Origin: Rhodospirillales bacterium
GTDB lineage: Bacteria > Pseudomonadota > Alphaproteobacteria > Rhodospirillales > Casp-alpha2
DNA: 64,000 bases
Reading direction: 5' to 3'
Assembly: GCA_017640505.1 (NCBI GenBank)
Contig: JAEPQO010000002.1
Span: 62,001-126,000, forward strand
Shown here: piece by piece, positions 27,401 to 35,208 of the stretch
How positions within the stretch are numbered: position 1 is the first letter of the stretch
Layout: each line of letters opens with the position of its first letter
The notes under the pieces: model-generated
The model's database searches: none
Seen by the model: the letters and a program-made list of their open reading frames with translations, nothing else
Told to the model about the DNA's origin: nothing
Program-made: the position numbers and the translations under genes

Positions 27401-27874
27401 GAGAATGAGGAAATGGACTGGTCGCCGCAGGTTGCGCTCGGCATGCCGGTGTTGATCCCCGATTGGTACGTGCCGGATCTGACGGTGCGGATGGGGCTAT
27501 ACCGGCGCATCGCCTGGCTCAAGGACGCCGATGAGATCGAGCAGACGGCAGCCGAGATGATCGATCGCTTCGGCCCCATACCGTCGGAAGCCGAGAACCT
27601 GCTTGAGGTTGTGAAGATCAAGCAGCTCTGCCGCCGCGCCGGTATCGCGAAGCTGGATGCCGGGCCAAAGGGCGCCGTTGTGCAGTTTCATAATGATCAG
27701 GTGCGCGATCCCGCGAAAATGGTCGAATGGATTACGGCACAGAAGGGGACGGCCAAGCTTCGTCCCGATTACAAGCTCGTCTTCTCACGCTCCTGGGATA
27801 CGCCGAAGGAGCGGATGAAGGGCCTAGAATACCTCGCCGGCGATCTTGCGACCGTCAACGGCGCCGACACCTGA
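24437..27874 (+). CDS. mfd: Transcription-repair coupling factor Mfd
   Basis: 1145 residues from the GTG at 24437, close to the usual family length. The frame is open further upstream, but those codons overlap sdhE and do not resemble Mfd, so they are excluded. Mfd displaces stalled RNA polymerase and recruits UvrA. The N-terminal UvrB-like part includes PAWDCLPYDRVSP and YAVRGGIVDVYPAG. The RNA-polymerase-interacting region includes LTPGDLVVHVDHGIGQF. The RecG-like translocase follows, with Walker A GDVGFGKT from about residue 626, DEEQHFGV, TLTATPIPRTLQMA and QLRGRVGRS. The C-terminal TRCF domain ends with LRPDYKLVFSR. Its GTGA overlap with sdhE indicates coupling. Confidence 0.97.
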   Translation: MNIPVEQLLTPGRRDVGQAPEGADVLFAARLLSDGRDVLFVLRDDAGLARRAAVAAFFAPDADIIELPAWDCLPYDRVSPRRALVGRRLAALGRLSDGSTGGRLILTTVSALLQRVPPRDFLKGAGKELNSGTRIEPDDLVRDLERFGFNRIETVTEPGEYAVRGGIVDVYPAGAGGPVRLDFFGDELDTLRTFDPATQRSTGEVASVVLTPVSEAPLDEDAVSRFRTNYREMFQTAGSDDPLYEAISEGRRHQGFEHWLPLFHDKLETLFDYLPDAAVLFDHQAGPALQARRDLIAEYYTARQTISDADSGVPYRPVNPDLMFVNEDTLDAGLKGRSVSDLSPYETGGTDIGAAITRDYADVRIDPNANVYEAVADDLRRLAEAGSRTVVACFSEGSQERLKGLLAEHGAPSLRAAERDDAKAGEAVMAVIGLDRGFTFGDLAVITESDMLGERMARPGRRRIRPENFIAEVSSLTPGDLVVHVDHGIGQFLNLETIEVGGAPHDCLQIGYAGDAKLFLPVENVDLLTRYGSEDAGVQLDRLGGAAWQARRAKLKERVREMADELIKIAAARELKTADKFIAPEGAYDEFAARFPFNETDDQLEAIRDVLGDLQKGRPTDRLVCGDVGFGKTEVALRAAFAVAMEGKQVAVVVPTTLLCRQHYMNFAERFRGFPVRVRQLSRMVTQKEMNETKEGMKKGDVDIVIGTHALLAKDVAFRDLGLLIVDEEQHFGVAHKERLKALRADVHVLTLTATPIPRTLQMALTGIREMSLIATPPVDRLAVRTFVLPFDPVIVREAILREQYRGGQTFYVCPRINDLEKVADRLRELVPEAKVAMVHGQMPVSNLEDIISRFYDGAYDVLLSTNIIESGLDLPAVNTIIIHRADMFGLAQLYQLRGRVGRSKTRAYAYLTLPPGQLLTKAAEKRLEVMQTLDSLGAGFTLASHDLDIRGAGNLLGDEQSGHIREVGIELYQQMLEEAVAEARGMTENEEMDWSPQVALGMPVLIPDWYVPDLTVRMGLYRRIAWLKDADEIEQTAAEMIDRFGPIPSEAENLLEVVKIKQLCRRAGIAKLDAGPKGAVVQFHNDQVRDPAKMVEWITAQKGTAKLRPDYKLVFSRSWDTPKERMKGLEYLAGDLATVNGADT

Positions 27875-27876
27875 GC

Positions 27877-28425
27877 TTACTCGCAGCCGCCCTTCAGGTT
27901 TTCAAAATCACCATAGAACGTTGCCATGGCATCGGGGGTGTGTACCTGAAATACCCGGCGTTTACGGAGCTGGTTCCAGTCCTGCAGCGTGCGTGGGATG
28001 TCGGAGGTCTCGAGGGTCACGGGCGGCGCGTAAAACGTGACCAGCATCGGGTCTTCATAACGGTTTTCACCGCCAAGATTTCCACCCGCCTCGTGTGCGT
28101 CGATGGAAATGTAATCGGCGATATAAGGCGTTCGAACGACGTGAACGACCCGAACCTTGGCGTGAACGGTGCCGGCGCTTGGATGGGTGACGGACACTTG
28201 CCCGTCAGCGGCATAGGAGAGGGTTTCGATGTCCTGCTGCCAGGCGGAGGTGGTCTTGAACGTCAACATTCCTTTCAAGCGGTCACCGGGTGTCACGGTG
28301 CCGAGTGTATTTCCGGCAACGACCTCGAACGAGAGGGCGCAATCGAATGACTGCGCGTTTGCCGGCTGAGATGACACGCAAACGAATATCGCGAATAGTG
28401 CCGGAAGGAGAGCGATCCTGTTCAT
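27877..28425 (-). CDS. Exported protein of unknown function
   Basis: 182 residues from the ATG at 28425, preceded by GGAAAGGA; the longer in-frame extension upstream overlaps the preceding gene and is not credible. A clear signal peptide (IALLPALFAIFVCVSSQPAN, then AQS) leads to a beta-rich mature protein with GTVTPGDRLKGMLTF and SIDAHEAGGNLGGENRYEDP. Two Cys (near the mature N-terminus and at the C-terminal GGCE) could form a disulfide. The start overlaps the stop of the upstream cytochrome-like gene by four bases (ATGA), so the two products probably act together in the periplasm. No family recognised. Confidence 0.65.
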   Translation of the reverse strand: MNRIALLPALFAIFVCVSSQPANAQSFDCALSFEVVAGNTLGTVTPGDRLKGMLTFKTTSAWQQDIETLSYAADGQVSVTHPSAGTVHAKVRVVHVVRTPYIADYISIDAHEAGGNLGGENRYEDPMLVTFYAPPVTLETSDIPRTLQDWNQLRKRRVFQVHTPDAMATFYGDFENLKGGCE

Positions 28426-29807
28426 GGTCTTGTCCTTTCCTGGTCTGCCCGTTGAAGCATGAAAACGAAATCCGCAGGGGCGCCGGAAGCCGTTTCGGCC
28501 GTGGCATGGCAGCCGAGGCATGTCCCGACTTTTGCCGTCTGTTGATACGTTTCCAGCGTAATGTTGGTCAGGTAACGGGGTACCTCGCCGTGTTCGAAAA
28601 GTGGGTGCGGATCGGTTCCGCGCCACTGCGTCGAGATCAGCATGTAGTTTGCAAACACGGAGCCTTTCAGTTTTTCCTGCCATAGCCGGTTCACGGCGGC
28701 GGTACTTTCGAAAATGTCCCAGCACCGGACGACCTGTGAGTGTTCAACGGGTTCGCCCGAGACATCCCGCGCGAAGGGCGGCGCGGACGCCCAACGCCAA
28801 TCGATCGCAGTCATTGTGTTCGTCCGGCAGTCGGGACAGTTCGGGTCGAAGAAGGCATACTGGGTTTCGCTGGCGCGGACGGGCGCCTGACACCCACCTG
28901 GAAACAGCTCGTCGTCATAGATGCTGTTCACATTGCGCGCATTCGCGGCGACGGGCGCGTTGTCGACGTGTTCGAACGTCGCCCATATCCACTCGCTGCC
29001 GTTGCCGCTTTCGGTCCTCATAGCGACATGCATGCCGACAAGGCCCAGTGTAACGTTCAGGCACATGGGCTTGCCGCTACGCGACCGCTCTTCCGGCACG
29101 TGAATAACGGCGGGTCTTGTCAGATACGATTGCCCGGCCGCGCCATCGCCGCTCATCACGCGCCATGCCATCTTGAGCGTAATGGAGGGGGCTGCCGCGG
29201 TCGTGCCGGCTTTCTCGTCGGATAGCCGGCCACGCGGAAATGCGATGTCTTCCGTTTTGGTGAATGCTGTCTGTCCCTCGGCATCGGTCAGACCGTTGTC
29301 GCGGATGTAGTCGGCGACGACGGTGTTGGCGTAGGTCGTGTAAACGGCGAAGTTGCCGTGACGGTCGATCAGAACAGACCCGTCAGATTGCACGAGGTCG
29401 CCAACCAGAAGGGTGCCTGCCTGCGCGTCGCCGCCGCATTCACTGAGGACCGTGTCCGGGCCGAACAACGCGGGACGTCGGATAAACGATTGCCAGACGC
29501 GGGGTGCCTTCGGCGCAACGCCAAGCCGCCCGTCGACCGGTCTGCCGGTCTGGTCGGCGGGCCAGTTGAGGGCGACGAAGGCCTGCCAGGAGAACACGTC
29601 GAACGGGTCCTGGGCGCCTTTCTCGATTAGCATGTAATTAAAGTCGCTGGAGAAATCCGCCTGGTCGAACGGCAAGACGGCGCACAGCCGGCCGTGTGGT
29701 GGTTCGATACAGAATTTATCGACAAACCCGCGCTCGACCGCGCCCGCTGTTGAACACATCGCGAGGACGGCCACGATCATACAAAGATGCCTGCAGCGCC
29801 CGACCAT
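28422..29807 (-). CDS. Exported protein with a single C-terminal haem c motif
   Basis: 461 residues from the ATG at 29807, preceded by AAGGAAGG; an upstream ATG at 29846 is less well placed. The signal peptide is LCMIVAVLAMCSTAGAV. Most of the mature protein does not resemble known domains. Near the C-terminus VGTCLGCHATAE contains one CxxCH haem c attachment site (codons near 28505-28520). A second Cys pair, CPDC, lacks the His, and several other Cys suggest disulfides. It may be a monohaem cytochrome or a haem-dependent periplasmic enzyme. Its stop overlaps the start of the next exported protein. I cannot name a substrate. Confidence 0.62.
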   Translation of the reverse strand: MVGRCRHLCMIVAVLAMCSTAGAVERGFVDKFCIEPPHGRLCAVLPFDQADFSSDFNYMLIEKGAQDPFDVFSWQAFVALNWPADQTGRPVDGRLGVAPKAPRVWQSFIRRPALFGPDTVLSECGGDAQAGTLLVGDLVQSDGSVLIDRHGNFAVYTTYANTVVADYIRDNGLTDAEGQTAFTKTEDIAFPRGRLSDEKAGTTAAAPSITLKMAWRVMSGDGAAGQSYLTRPAVIHVPEERSRSGKPMCLNVTLGLVGMHVAMRTESGNGSEWIWATFEHVDNAPVAANARNVNSIYDDELFPGGCQAPVRASETQYAFFDPNCPDCRTNTMTAIDWRWASAPPFARDVSGEPVEHSQVVRCWDIFESTAAVNRLWQEKLKGSVFANYMLISTQWRGTDPHPLFEHGEVPRYLTNITLETYQQTAKVGTCLGCHATAETASGAPADFVFMLQRADQERTRP

Positions 29808-29867
29808 GCACGCCTTCCTTTTCCGGCGACACGACGAGTATAGCACGGTTGTGGTGGCGGCTATGGT

Positions 29868-30572
29868 TCAACCTAAAAAGGCGTCGACGAAGGCTTTCAT
29901 GCTCGCAAACGTCGCCATGGGTTCGGCGAGTTCGGCACCGAAGCCGGTATGGCCCAAACCGCGGCCCGTGCGGTTTATCCAGACCACGTCCTGACCCAGC
30001 AGATTGGCCGGACGGACGTCGGCGCGAAGGCTCTGCGCAACGTGGAGCACCCGGTGCAGCGGAATCTCACGTGCCGCCAGATCGGTTAACCCGAGCACGA
30101 AATGGCGCAACGCCGGTTTGTACGCCTGCGCCCGTTCGGCGGTGACGATGACACTGAAACAGCCGCCGAGACGGGCATGCGATTTGGCGAACGACGCATC
30201 GTCTATATTCGTGAAGGCGCCGAGCACGTATCGCGCCTTGAGACGCGAAAGGGCATCGATACTGTCTTTATAAGGCGGCCAGTCTCCGACCGATGCGCCG
30301 AAGGCGTTCTGCTCTTCCGCACCCGGCGCCACGCCGTACTCATCCGCGATATAGGCAAAGGCTGACCGCAGGACGCGTGGATAGTCGCGGCACGGTTGCA
30401 GCGTCTGGTAATGCGCGCGTGCCCGGTCGAAGGCGTCGAGCAGGGCGGGTCGCGTTGCGGTGATGCCGTTGCGGGCGGCCCAGGCCTCGAGTGTATCGAG
30501 GATCGTCGGTTCCCAGTCGATCAGGGTGCCGTAAACGTCGAACGTAATTGCGTCGTAGTTGCCGGGCTGCAT
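29868..30572 (-). CDS. HAD-superfamily hydrolase, haloacid dehalogenase type II
   Basis: 234-residue cytoplasmic protein. The nucleophile motif is ITFDVYGTLIDWEP, with the DVYGTL wording typical of L-2-haloacid dehalogenases rather than phosphatases (DxDGT). Motif II reads GAFTNIDDA, motif III is the AYKPA lysine, and motif IV is near VVWINRTGRG, where the type II enzymes have similar text. It may hydrolyse a 2-haloacid or be a related phosphatase-like enzyme. It is transcribed away from a GntR-family regulator across a 76-base gap that carries a repeated AT-rich motif, so it is the likely target of that regulator. Confidence 0.82.
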   Translation of the reverse strand: MQPGNYDAITFDVYGTLIDWEPTILDTLEAWAARNGITATRPALLDAFDRARAHYQTLQPCRDYPRVLRSAFAYIADEYGVAPGAEEQNAFGASVGDWPPYKDSIDALSRLKARYVLGAFTNIDDASFAKSHARLGGCFSVIVTAERAQAYKPALRHFVLGLTDLAAREIPLHRVLHVAQSLRADVRPANLLGQDVVWINRTGRGLGHTGFGAELAEPMATFASMKAFVDAFLG

Positions 30573-30591
30573 CGGGCATTCCTCTTGCTAA

Positions 30592-30612
30592 ATTATCGAT
30601 TATCGATTATCA
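30592..30612. promoter_or_regulatory. Heptamer direct-repeat operator candidate
   Basis: Three head-to-tail copies of a 7-base unit, ATTATCG, ATTATCG, ATTATCA, occupy 30592-30612 in the 76-base divergent gap between the HAD gene and the GntR-family gene. The stretch continues AT-rich to about 30620, in contrast to the surrounding high-GC sequence. It is a plausible binding site for the divergently encoded regulator and could also include promoter elements for both genes. Confidence 0.4.
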
Positions 30613-30648
30613 ATAATATTGAGAGACATTGAACAGGAGTCAAGCGTC

Positions 30649-31332
30649 ATGCCGGTCGCCGCCGCACCATCTGTCCTCGGTATTCAGCCGCCGCCATCCA
30701 TTCCGGAGCGGATTGCGGACGCGCTCAGGCGTGAGATCGTCACCGCCGAACTCGACCCCGACACGGCGATCAAACAGAGCCACATCGCGGCCCGCTTCGG
30801 TGTCAGCCAGGCGCCTGTCCGCGAGGCTCTTAATCAACTCATCGGAGAGCATCTGGTGGTGCATCATCAAAACCGAGGTGTGCGGGTTGCGCCGCTCGAT
30901 GCATCCGAATTCGAGGAGGCGGCGCGGTTGCGGATCATCCTCGAAGCCGACTTGATCGCAACGGCGGCGACCAATTTCACGGCCGATGACGAGGTTGTTG
31001 CACAGGCTTCGCTAGAGGCGATCGGCCGTGCGGCAGACGTCGGTGACCTGATGGCGGCGCACGATGCGTTCCATGACGCGATCTACCTTCCGGCCCGCTC
31101 TCCCATCTCGCTGGATATCGTGCGGGGATTGCGAGCGAGGTGCTCACGCTATCTTGGATTCATGTGGAAACATTCCCGGAAGGCGCCGTTATCGTATGAC
31201 GAACACCGGAAACTGCTTGATTGGGTCGCGGCGGGAAATGGGGATGCGGCGGCGTCATTTCTGAAACCGCATATCGAGGGATCGACCGCTGCCGTATTGG
31301 CGGCGTTGGCTGATCATCCGCCGTCCGCTTAG
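30649..31332 (+). CDS. GntR-family regulator, FCD subfamily
   Basis: 227 residues from the ATG at 30649, chosen because CAGGAGT lies 9 bases upstream; an in-frame TTG at 30619 is not favoured. The N-terminal winged helix is IPERIADALRREIVTAEL, then IKQSHIAARFGVSQAPVREA. The C-terminal all-helical FCD ligand domain has EEAARLRIILEADL and AHDAFHDAIY, with Asp and His residues that in this family bind a metal and carboxylate ligand. It probably represses itself and the divergent HAD gene in response to an organic acid; that is inference. Its stop overlaps the stop of the convergent gene by three bases. Confidence 0.9.
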   Translation: MPVAAAPSVLGIQPPPSIPERIADALRREIVTAELDPDTAIKQSHIAARFGVSQAPVREALNQLIGEHLVVHHQNRGVRVAPLDASEFEEAARLRIILEADLIATAATNFTADDEVVAQASLEAIGRAADVGDLMAAHDAFHDAIYLPARSPISLDIVRGLRARCSRYLGFMWKHSRKAPLSYDEHRKLLDWVAAGNGDAAASFLKPHIEGSTAAVLAALADHPPSA

Positions 31333-31847
31333 TGCACGACCGCTTCGCCTGCAGGCACCACGACATTGCCTTCACCTAGGGCAAGGTCGAGGTTCCAGTC
31401 CGCTTTGACCGATGTCGTGACGATGAGGTGGCAAAAAGCGTGCATCAGCTGCTCATTCAGATTGAACCGGATGTCGGAACCGTCGGCGGTCTTGAATGAC
31501 ACACCCGTTATCTTGTCCCCCGGGTGTATCTTGCCACCGACCACCAGAAGCGGACCGGAATTGGATGTCGTATCGACGGTGTCCGTTGCCGGCGGGGTGT
31601 CGAAATCCGTGCTCTGTACCGCTTCCTGGTGCTTTATCCCGAGGACCGCGTCCTTGACGTCGTTGTCGACGAAACGCGCAAGTTCCTGGTCTTTCGCAAA
31701 TGACTGCTTCAGCGCGCCCCAGAGGACATGAATGAACCGCCGGGTCAGATGCAGCCGGTATTCCTTCTTGTCCGTGGTCGACAGACGGAACAGGATCCGG
31801 TCTTCTTCGGGCACGTAACTCATGGTCAATTGGTGGAGCGCACTCAT
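31329..31847 (-). CDS. Protein of unknown function, 172 residues
   Basis: Soluble protein with no signal peptide or membrane helix. The N-terminal part (LTMSYVPEEDRILFRLSTTD) reads like beta strands followed by an amphipathic helix with LTRRFIHVLWGALKQSF. A Thr/Asp/Pro-rich linker (about residues 80-95) separates it from a second part with GKIHPGDKITGVSFKTADG. Its ATG overlaps the stop of the upstream DsbA-like gene by four bases, so the two are translationally coupled. Codon use resembles the neighbours. I do not recognise a family. Confidence 0.6.
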   Translation of the reverse strand: MSALHQLTMSYVPEEDRILFRLSTTDKKEYRLHLTRRFIHVLWGALKQSFAKDQELARFVDNDVKDAVLGIKHQEAVQSTDFDTPPATDTVDTTSNSGPLLVVGGKIHPGDKITGVSFKTADGSDIRFNLNEQLMHAFCHLIVTTSVKADWNLDLALGEGNVVVPAGEAVVH

Positions 31848-32506
31848 AGGCCGGCCTCGTCGAGTTCGCGCCTGCTTGTCTGACCCGCATTGGCCGCGTC
31901 CAGCACACGCACCAGAACCTCCGGCTCCTGTGCGCCGGAAATCACCATGTTACTTTCGAAGGCAAATGCCGGTACGCCATTGATCCCGAGACGATGCGCC
32001 CGGGCGTTTTCTTCATAAATTTCGGCGACGTCGGCGTTGCTCTCCAGGTAACGTTTGACCTGTTCACCGTCGAGACCGAATTCGACGCCAATTCGGGTCA
32101 GCGTATCCGTGTCGCCGATGTCGACGCCGTCGATGAAATAGGCTTCGAACAGACGCTCGACCAGCGGGGCGACGTTGATGCTGCGGGCCGCGTGCCGGAT
32201 CAGCCGGTGCGAGGCAACGGAATTGGGCGTGCGGCGAATGCGATCGAACGCGAAGTCGATCTCGACCGAATGGCCGGCTTCGCCGATGGCGCCGTAAACA
32301 CGCCGGACCCGGGTTTCCGAACCGAACTTCTTGATCAGGTAGGCCGTGCGATCGATGCCGTCCGGCGGCATGTCCGGGTTCAGCATGAATGGCCGCCATT
32401 TGATTTCCACATCCGCACCGGGACGGAGCGCCAAGGCGCGCTCCAGCCGGCGCTTGCCGATATAGCACCAGGGGCAGACGGTATCGAAGATGACGTCAAG
32501 CTGCAT
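31844..32506 (-). CDS. DsbA-family thioredoxin-fold protein, FrnE/2-HCCA isomerase-like
   Basis: 220 residues from the ATG at 32506, preceded by CTGGAGAC; longer in-frame readings upstream run into the gcdH 3' region and are not credible. The N-terminus MQLDVIFDTVCPWCYIGKRR has a CPWC active site directly after the first strand, without a signal peptide, as in cytoplasmic FrnE-type oxidoreductases. The helical insertion is followed by LGINGVPAFAF with the cis-proline. It probably acts as a disulfide isomerase or glutathione-dependent enzyme in the cytoplasm. Its stop overlaps the start of the unknown gene downstream. Confidence 0.88.
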   Translation of the reverse strand: MQLDVIFDTVCPWCYIGKRRLERALALRPGADVEIKWRPFMLNPDMPPDGIDRTAYLIKKFGSETRVRRVYGAIGEAGHSVEIDFAFDRIRRTPNSVASHRLIRHAARSINVAPLVERLFEAYFIDGVDIGDTDTLTRIGVEFGLDGEQVKRYLESNADVAEIYEENARAHRLGINGVPAFAFESNMVISGAQEPEVLVRVLDAANAGQTSRRELDEAGL

Positions 32507-32549
32507 CCGCGTCTCCAGTTGGCCCTCTCCCCAATGTGGTGGCGGACCT

Positions 32550-33731
32550 TTACCCGGTAAAGGCCTGCAACCCCGTTTGTGCCCGGCCGAGAATGAGGGC
32601 GTGGATATCATGCGTGCCTTCGTACGTGATAACCGTTTCCAGGTTAAGCATGTGGCGCATGACGTGATACTCGTCGGCAATCCCGTTGCCGCCGTGCATG
32701 TCGCGGGCCATGCGCGCGATGTCCAATGCCTTGCCGGTGCCGTTCCGCTTAATCAGCGAAATGCATTCCGGCGGACAGTTGTCCTCGTCGAGAAGACGGC
32801 CGACCCGCAGCACGGACTGCAGGCCAAGGGTGATTTCCGTCTGCATGTCGGCGAGCTTTTTCTGGATCAGCTGGTTGTTGGCCAGCGGGCGGCCGAACTG
32901 CTTGCGTTCGAGCGTATATTCGCGCGCCGCATGCCAGCAGAACTCGGCGGACCCCAGCACGCCCCAGGCAATGCCGTAACGCGCCTTGTTGAGGCAGCCG
33001 AACGGACCGGCAAGCCCCGAGACATTCGGCAAAAGCGCATCTTCGCCGACTTCGACGTTATCCAGCGAAATGTCGCCCGTGATCGACGCGCGGAGCGACA
33101 GCTTGCCCTCGATCTTGTTGGCGGAGAGGCCCTTGGCACCTTTCTCCAGGACAAAACCGCGGACCTTGCCGTCGAGCTTGGCCCAGACCACGAAGACATC
33201 GGCGATGGGCGCATTGGAAATCCACATCTTGGAACCGGTCAGCTTGTAGCCGCCGTCGATTTTCTCGGCGCGGGTTTTCATGCCGCCGGGGTCGGAACCG
33301 AAATCGGGCTCCGTCAGGCCGAAACAGCCCACCCATTCGCCGGTGGCAAGCTTGGGCAGGTATTTCTGTTTCTGCTCCTCGGTGCCGTAGGCGTTGATCG
33401 GATGCATGACCAGCGAGGACTGCACACTAAGCGCGGAGCGGTAGCCGCTGTCGACGCGCTCGACCTCGCGCGCGATAAGCCCGTAGCAGACGTTGTTCAC
33501 GCCGGCGCCGCCGTATTCCTCGGGAATGGTCGGGCCGAGCAGGCCCAGCTCGCCGAATTCGTTCATGATTTCGCGGTCGAAGTGTTCGTTGCGATAGGCT
33601 TCGAGCACGCGCGGCATCAGCTTGTCCTGTGCGTAATCGCGCGCGGTGTCGCGCACCATCCGCTCTTCCTCGGTCAGCTGCGTGTCGAACAGAAACGGGT
33701 CATCCCATTGGAATTCAGGCTTGTTGGGCAT
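32550..33731 (-). CDS. gcdH: Glutaryl-CoA dehydrogenase
   Basis: 393-residue acyl-CoA dehydrogenase. It resembles GCDH closely: [18 protein letters not shown] includes the arginine that binds the glutaryl carboxylate, [17 protein letters not shown] lies at the flavin, and [18 protein letters not shown] carries the catalytic Glu. The enzyme oxidises and decarboxylates glutaryl-CoA to crotonyl-CoA in lysine, tryptophan and aromatic degradation, passing electrons to ETF. A CCTTTACC/GGTAAAGG inverted repeat overlaps its stop codon at 32547-32563. It follows the nitrile-hydratase-type cluster by 37 bases and may be cotranscribed with it. Confidence 0.93.
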   Translation of the reverse strand: MPNKPEFQWDDPFLFDTQLTEEERMVRDTARDYAQDKLMPRVLEAYRNEHFDREIMNEFGELGLLGPTIPEEYGGAGVNNVCYGLIAREVERVDSGYRSALSVQSSLVMHPINAYGTEEQKQKYLPKLATGEWVGCFGLTEPDFGSDPGGMKTRAEKIDGGYKLTGSKMWISNAPIADVFVVWAKLDGKVRGFVLEKGAKGLSANKIEGKLSLRASITGDISLDNVEVGEDALLPNVSGLAGPFGCLNKARYGIAWGVLGSAEFCWHAAREYTLERKQFGRPLANNQLIQKKLADMQTEITLGLQSVLRVGRLLDEDNCPPECISLIKRNGTGKALDIARMARDMHGGNGIADEYHVMRHMLNLETVITYEGTHDIHALILGRAQTGLQAFTG

Positions 33732-33768
33732 TATTTCCTCTTGTTTGGTTGTGCGCTCTCGGGCGCGT

Positions 33769-34416
33769 TCAGAGATCTTCGGGCGACTTGGCGGGCGTGA
33801 CGCCGACCATGCTGTCGCGGGTAATCAACTGGGCGAGCTTGTGCTCGTCCCAATCCTCGGTGCCGGCCGGCCGCGCCGGGAGCACGATATACCTGAGATC
33901 CGCCGTCGAGTCATGGACACGGACCTCTACGTCATCCGGGATATGCGTGCCGAACTCTTCCAGCACCTTGCGCGGCTCCTTGACGGTGCGCGAACGGTAG
34001 GCGCGTGACTTGTACCAGTCCGGCGGCAGGCCGATCAGCATGCGCGGATAGCAGGAACACAGCGTGCAAACGACGACGTTGTGGACGTCCCCGGTGTTCT
34101 CGATGGCCTTGATCGGGATATCGCCGATGTCGATGCCGATCTCGGCGGCAGCCTTGCCGACGTCTTCCAGCACGCGCGCCTTGTAGGCCGGGTCGGCCCA
34201 GGCCTTGGCCACCAGTTTCGCGCCGAGACCGGGCTCGCGGCTGTCCATCAGCTCGATCTGCTGGCGCAGTTCGTCCGCCGTGCAGATGCCTTTCTCGACG
34301 ATCAGTTCGGCGACCGCCTGCGTCATCACCATGCGTTCGGTGAACGGAAAATCCTCGATATCCGGCTGGTAGGGATGATCGCCGTGATCGTGTTCGTGCG
34401 TGTGATCGTGGCTCAT
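33769..34416 (-). CDS. Nitrile hydratase alpha subunit / thiocyanate hydrolase gamma subunit, cobalt type
   Basis: 215 residues from the ATG at 34416, which overlaps the upstream stop (ATGA); an earlier GTG at 34434 lies inside that gene. The metal site [20 protein letters not shown] has the V-C-T-L-C-S-C wording of the cobalt enzymes, where the two later Cys become sulfinic and sulfenic acid and coordinate Co(III). The C-terminal [13 protein letters not shown] and [10 protein letters not shown] are family features. The first 15 residues are His/Asp-rich ([14 protein letters not shown]), perhaps a metal-gathering tail. The enzyme hydrates nitriles to amides or, if of thiocyanate hydrolase type, converts thiocyanate to carbonyl sulfide and ammonia. 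Confidence 0.88.
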   Translation of the reverse strand: MSHDHTHEHDHGDHPYQPDIEDFPFTERMVMTQAVAELIVEKGICTADELRQQIELMDSREPGLGAKLVAKAWADPAYKARVLEDVGKAAAEIGIDIGDIPIKAIENTGDVHNVVVCTLCSCYPRMLIGLPPDWYKSRAYRSRTVKEPRKVLEEFGTHIPDDVEVRVHDSTADLRYIVLPARPAGTEDWDEHKLAQLITRDSMVGVTPAKSPEDL

Positions 34417-34703
34417 TCCGCGGGCTCCAGCCAATGCTCGTAGATGTCGATGACGATGGTGTCGTCGGCCGGTCCGGTATAGCCGTCCCAGATGTCGGAC
34501 TGCCGGAACGACACACGGTACAGCGGCACGTCCGGTTTGCCGTCGCGGCCGTAGGCGAGTTCTTCCGGATTGGGATAAGTGCCGGCGATTTCCTGCACTT
34601 CGCCGTCGCAGCCGCGCACGAAATAGGGCGTGCGCACGTGTCCCGGCGGGAACGCGGCGCGCACGCGCACCCGGTCACCGGGCGTGTAGCGAAGCGCGTT
34701 CAC
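34413..34703 (-). CDS. Nitrile hydratase beta subunit C-terminal domain as a separate protein
   Basis: 96-residue SH3-like protein equivalent to the C-terminal half of nitrile hydratase beta or to thiocyanate hydrolase alpha. It begins with YTPGDRVRVRAAFPPGHVRT and PYFVRGCDGEVQEIAG, then LYRVSF and DIYEHWLEPA, all family hallmarks. Its ATG overlaps the stop of the N-terminal-domain gene, and its stop overlaps the alpha-subunit start, each as ATGA. The three chains are thus made in coupled 1:1:1 fashion. The fold caps the active site of the alpha-type subunit. Confidence 0.87.
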   Translation of the reverse strand: MNALRYTPGDRVRVRAAFPPGHVRTPYFVRGCDGEVQEIAGTYPNPEELAYGRDGKPDVPLYRVSFRQSDIWDGYTGPADDTIVIDIYEHWLEPAE

Positions 34704-35032
34704 TCTGCCGCCTCCCGGTCTTTGATCCAGCGCGCCTCGACCTCGGCCATCTTTGTGCCAAGCTCGTCGACCGTGATCACGCCCTTCTCGAGTAACAGGT
34801 TTGTGGCCGATGAAATCCAGCGTTCGTAGTAGCTTAGCTCGTCATAGACGCCGGGGCCCAGCTCCTCGATACCGCGCCGCAACTCGTCGGTGGAAAGCAG
34901 CTTGCGGTCCGGTGTCGAGAGGACCTTGACGATGGCATCGACACGCTTTTCCCACATGGCGTAGTCGTGCTCGGTCGTTTCGACGGGCCCCGCATCGAGG
35001 CCGCCCATATCGTGATGTCGGCGGATGGTCAT
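34700..35032 (-). CDS. Nitrile hydratase beta subunit N-terminal domain as a separate protein
   Basis: 110 residues from the ATG at 35032, which is preceded by CAGGAGAG; an upstream ATG at 35062 is not favoured. The opening HHDMGGLDAGPVETTEHDYA corresponds to the HDxGGM start of nitrile hydratase beta subunits, and YDELSYYERWISSATNLLLE followed by KGVITVDEL matches the helical domain. It lacks the SH3-like half, which is encoded by the next gene. This N-half, C-half, alpha order is that of thiocyanate hydrolase scnBAC and of the three-subunit toyocamycin nitrile hydratase. No cobalt chaperone gene is adjacent. Confidence 0.83.
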   Translation of the reverse strand: MTIRRHHDMGGLDAGPVETTEHDYAMWEKRVDAIVKVLSTPDRKLLSTDELRRGIEELGPGVYDELSYYERWISSATNLLLEKGVITVDELGTKMAEVEARWIKDREAAE

Positions 35033-35208
35033 GGCATGCTCTCCTGACGCTAAGGCTGGCATGGAAGCGGGGCTTCTTCAAGTCGTGACGGCCGGTGTAA
35101 ACCTGCAAAATCCTGCTTGCGTTACGGATATCGCCACATGCATTAACCGATTTTAGCCGCTATAAGCTTAGTTTGAACGAAAAACGCGGCCCCCGGGACA
35201 CAGGAAAC

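Noticed and set aside
32515-32549. CCCTCTCCCC sequence between the DsbA-like and gcdH genes as a third copy of the long palindromic repeat
   Set aside because: Only a dozen bases resemble the repeat and the terminal GGGTGAGGGG is missing.
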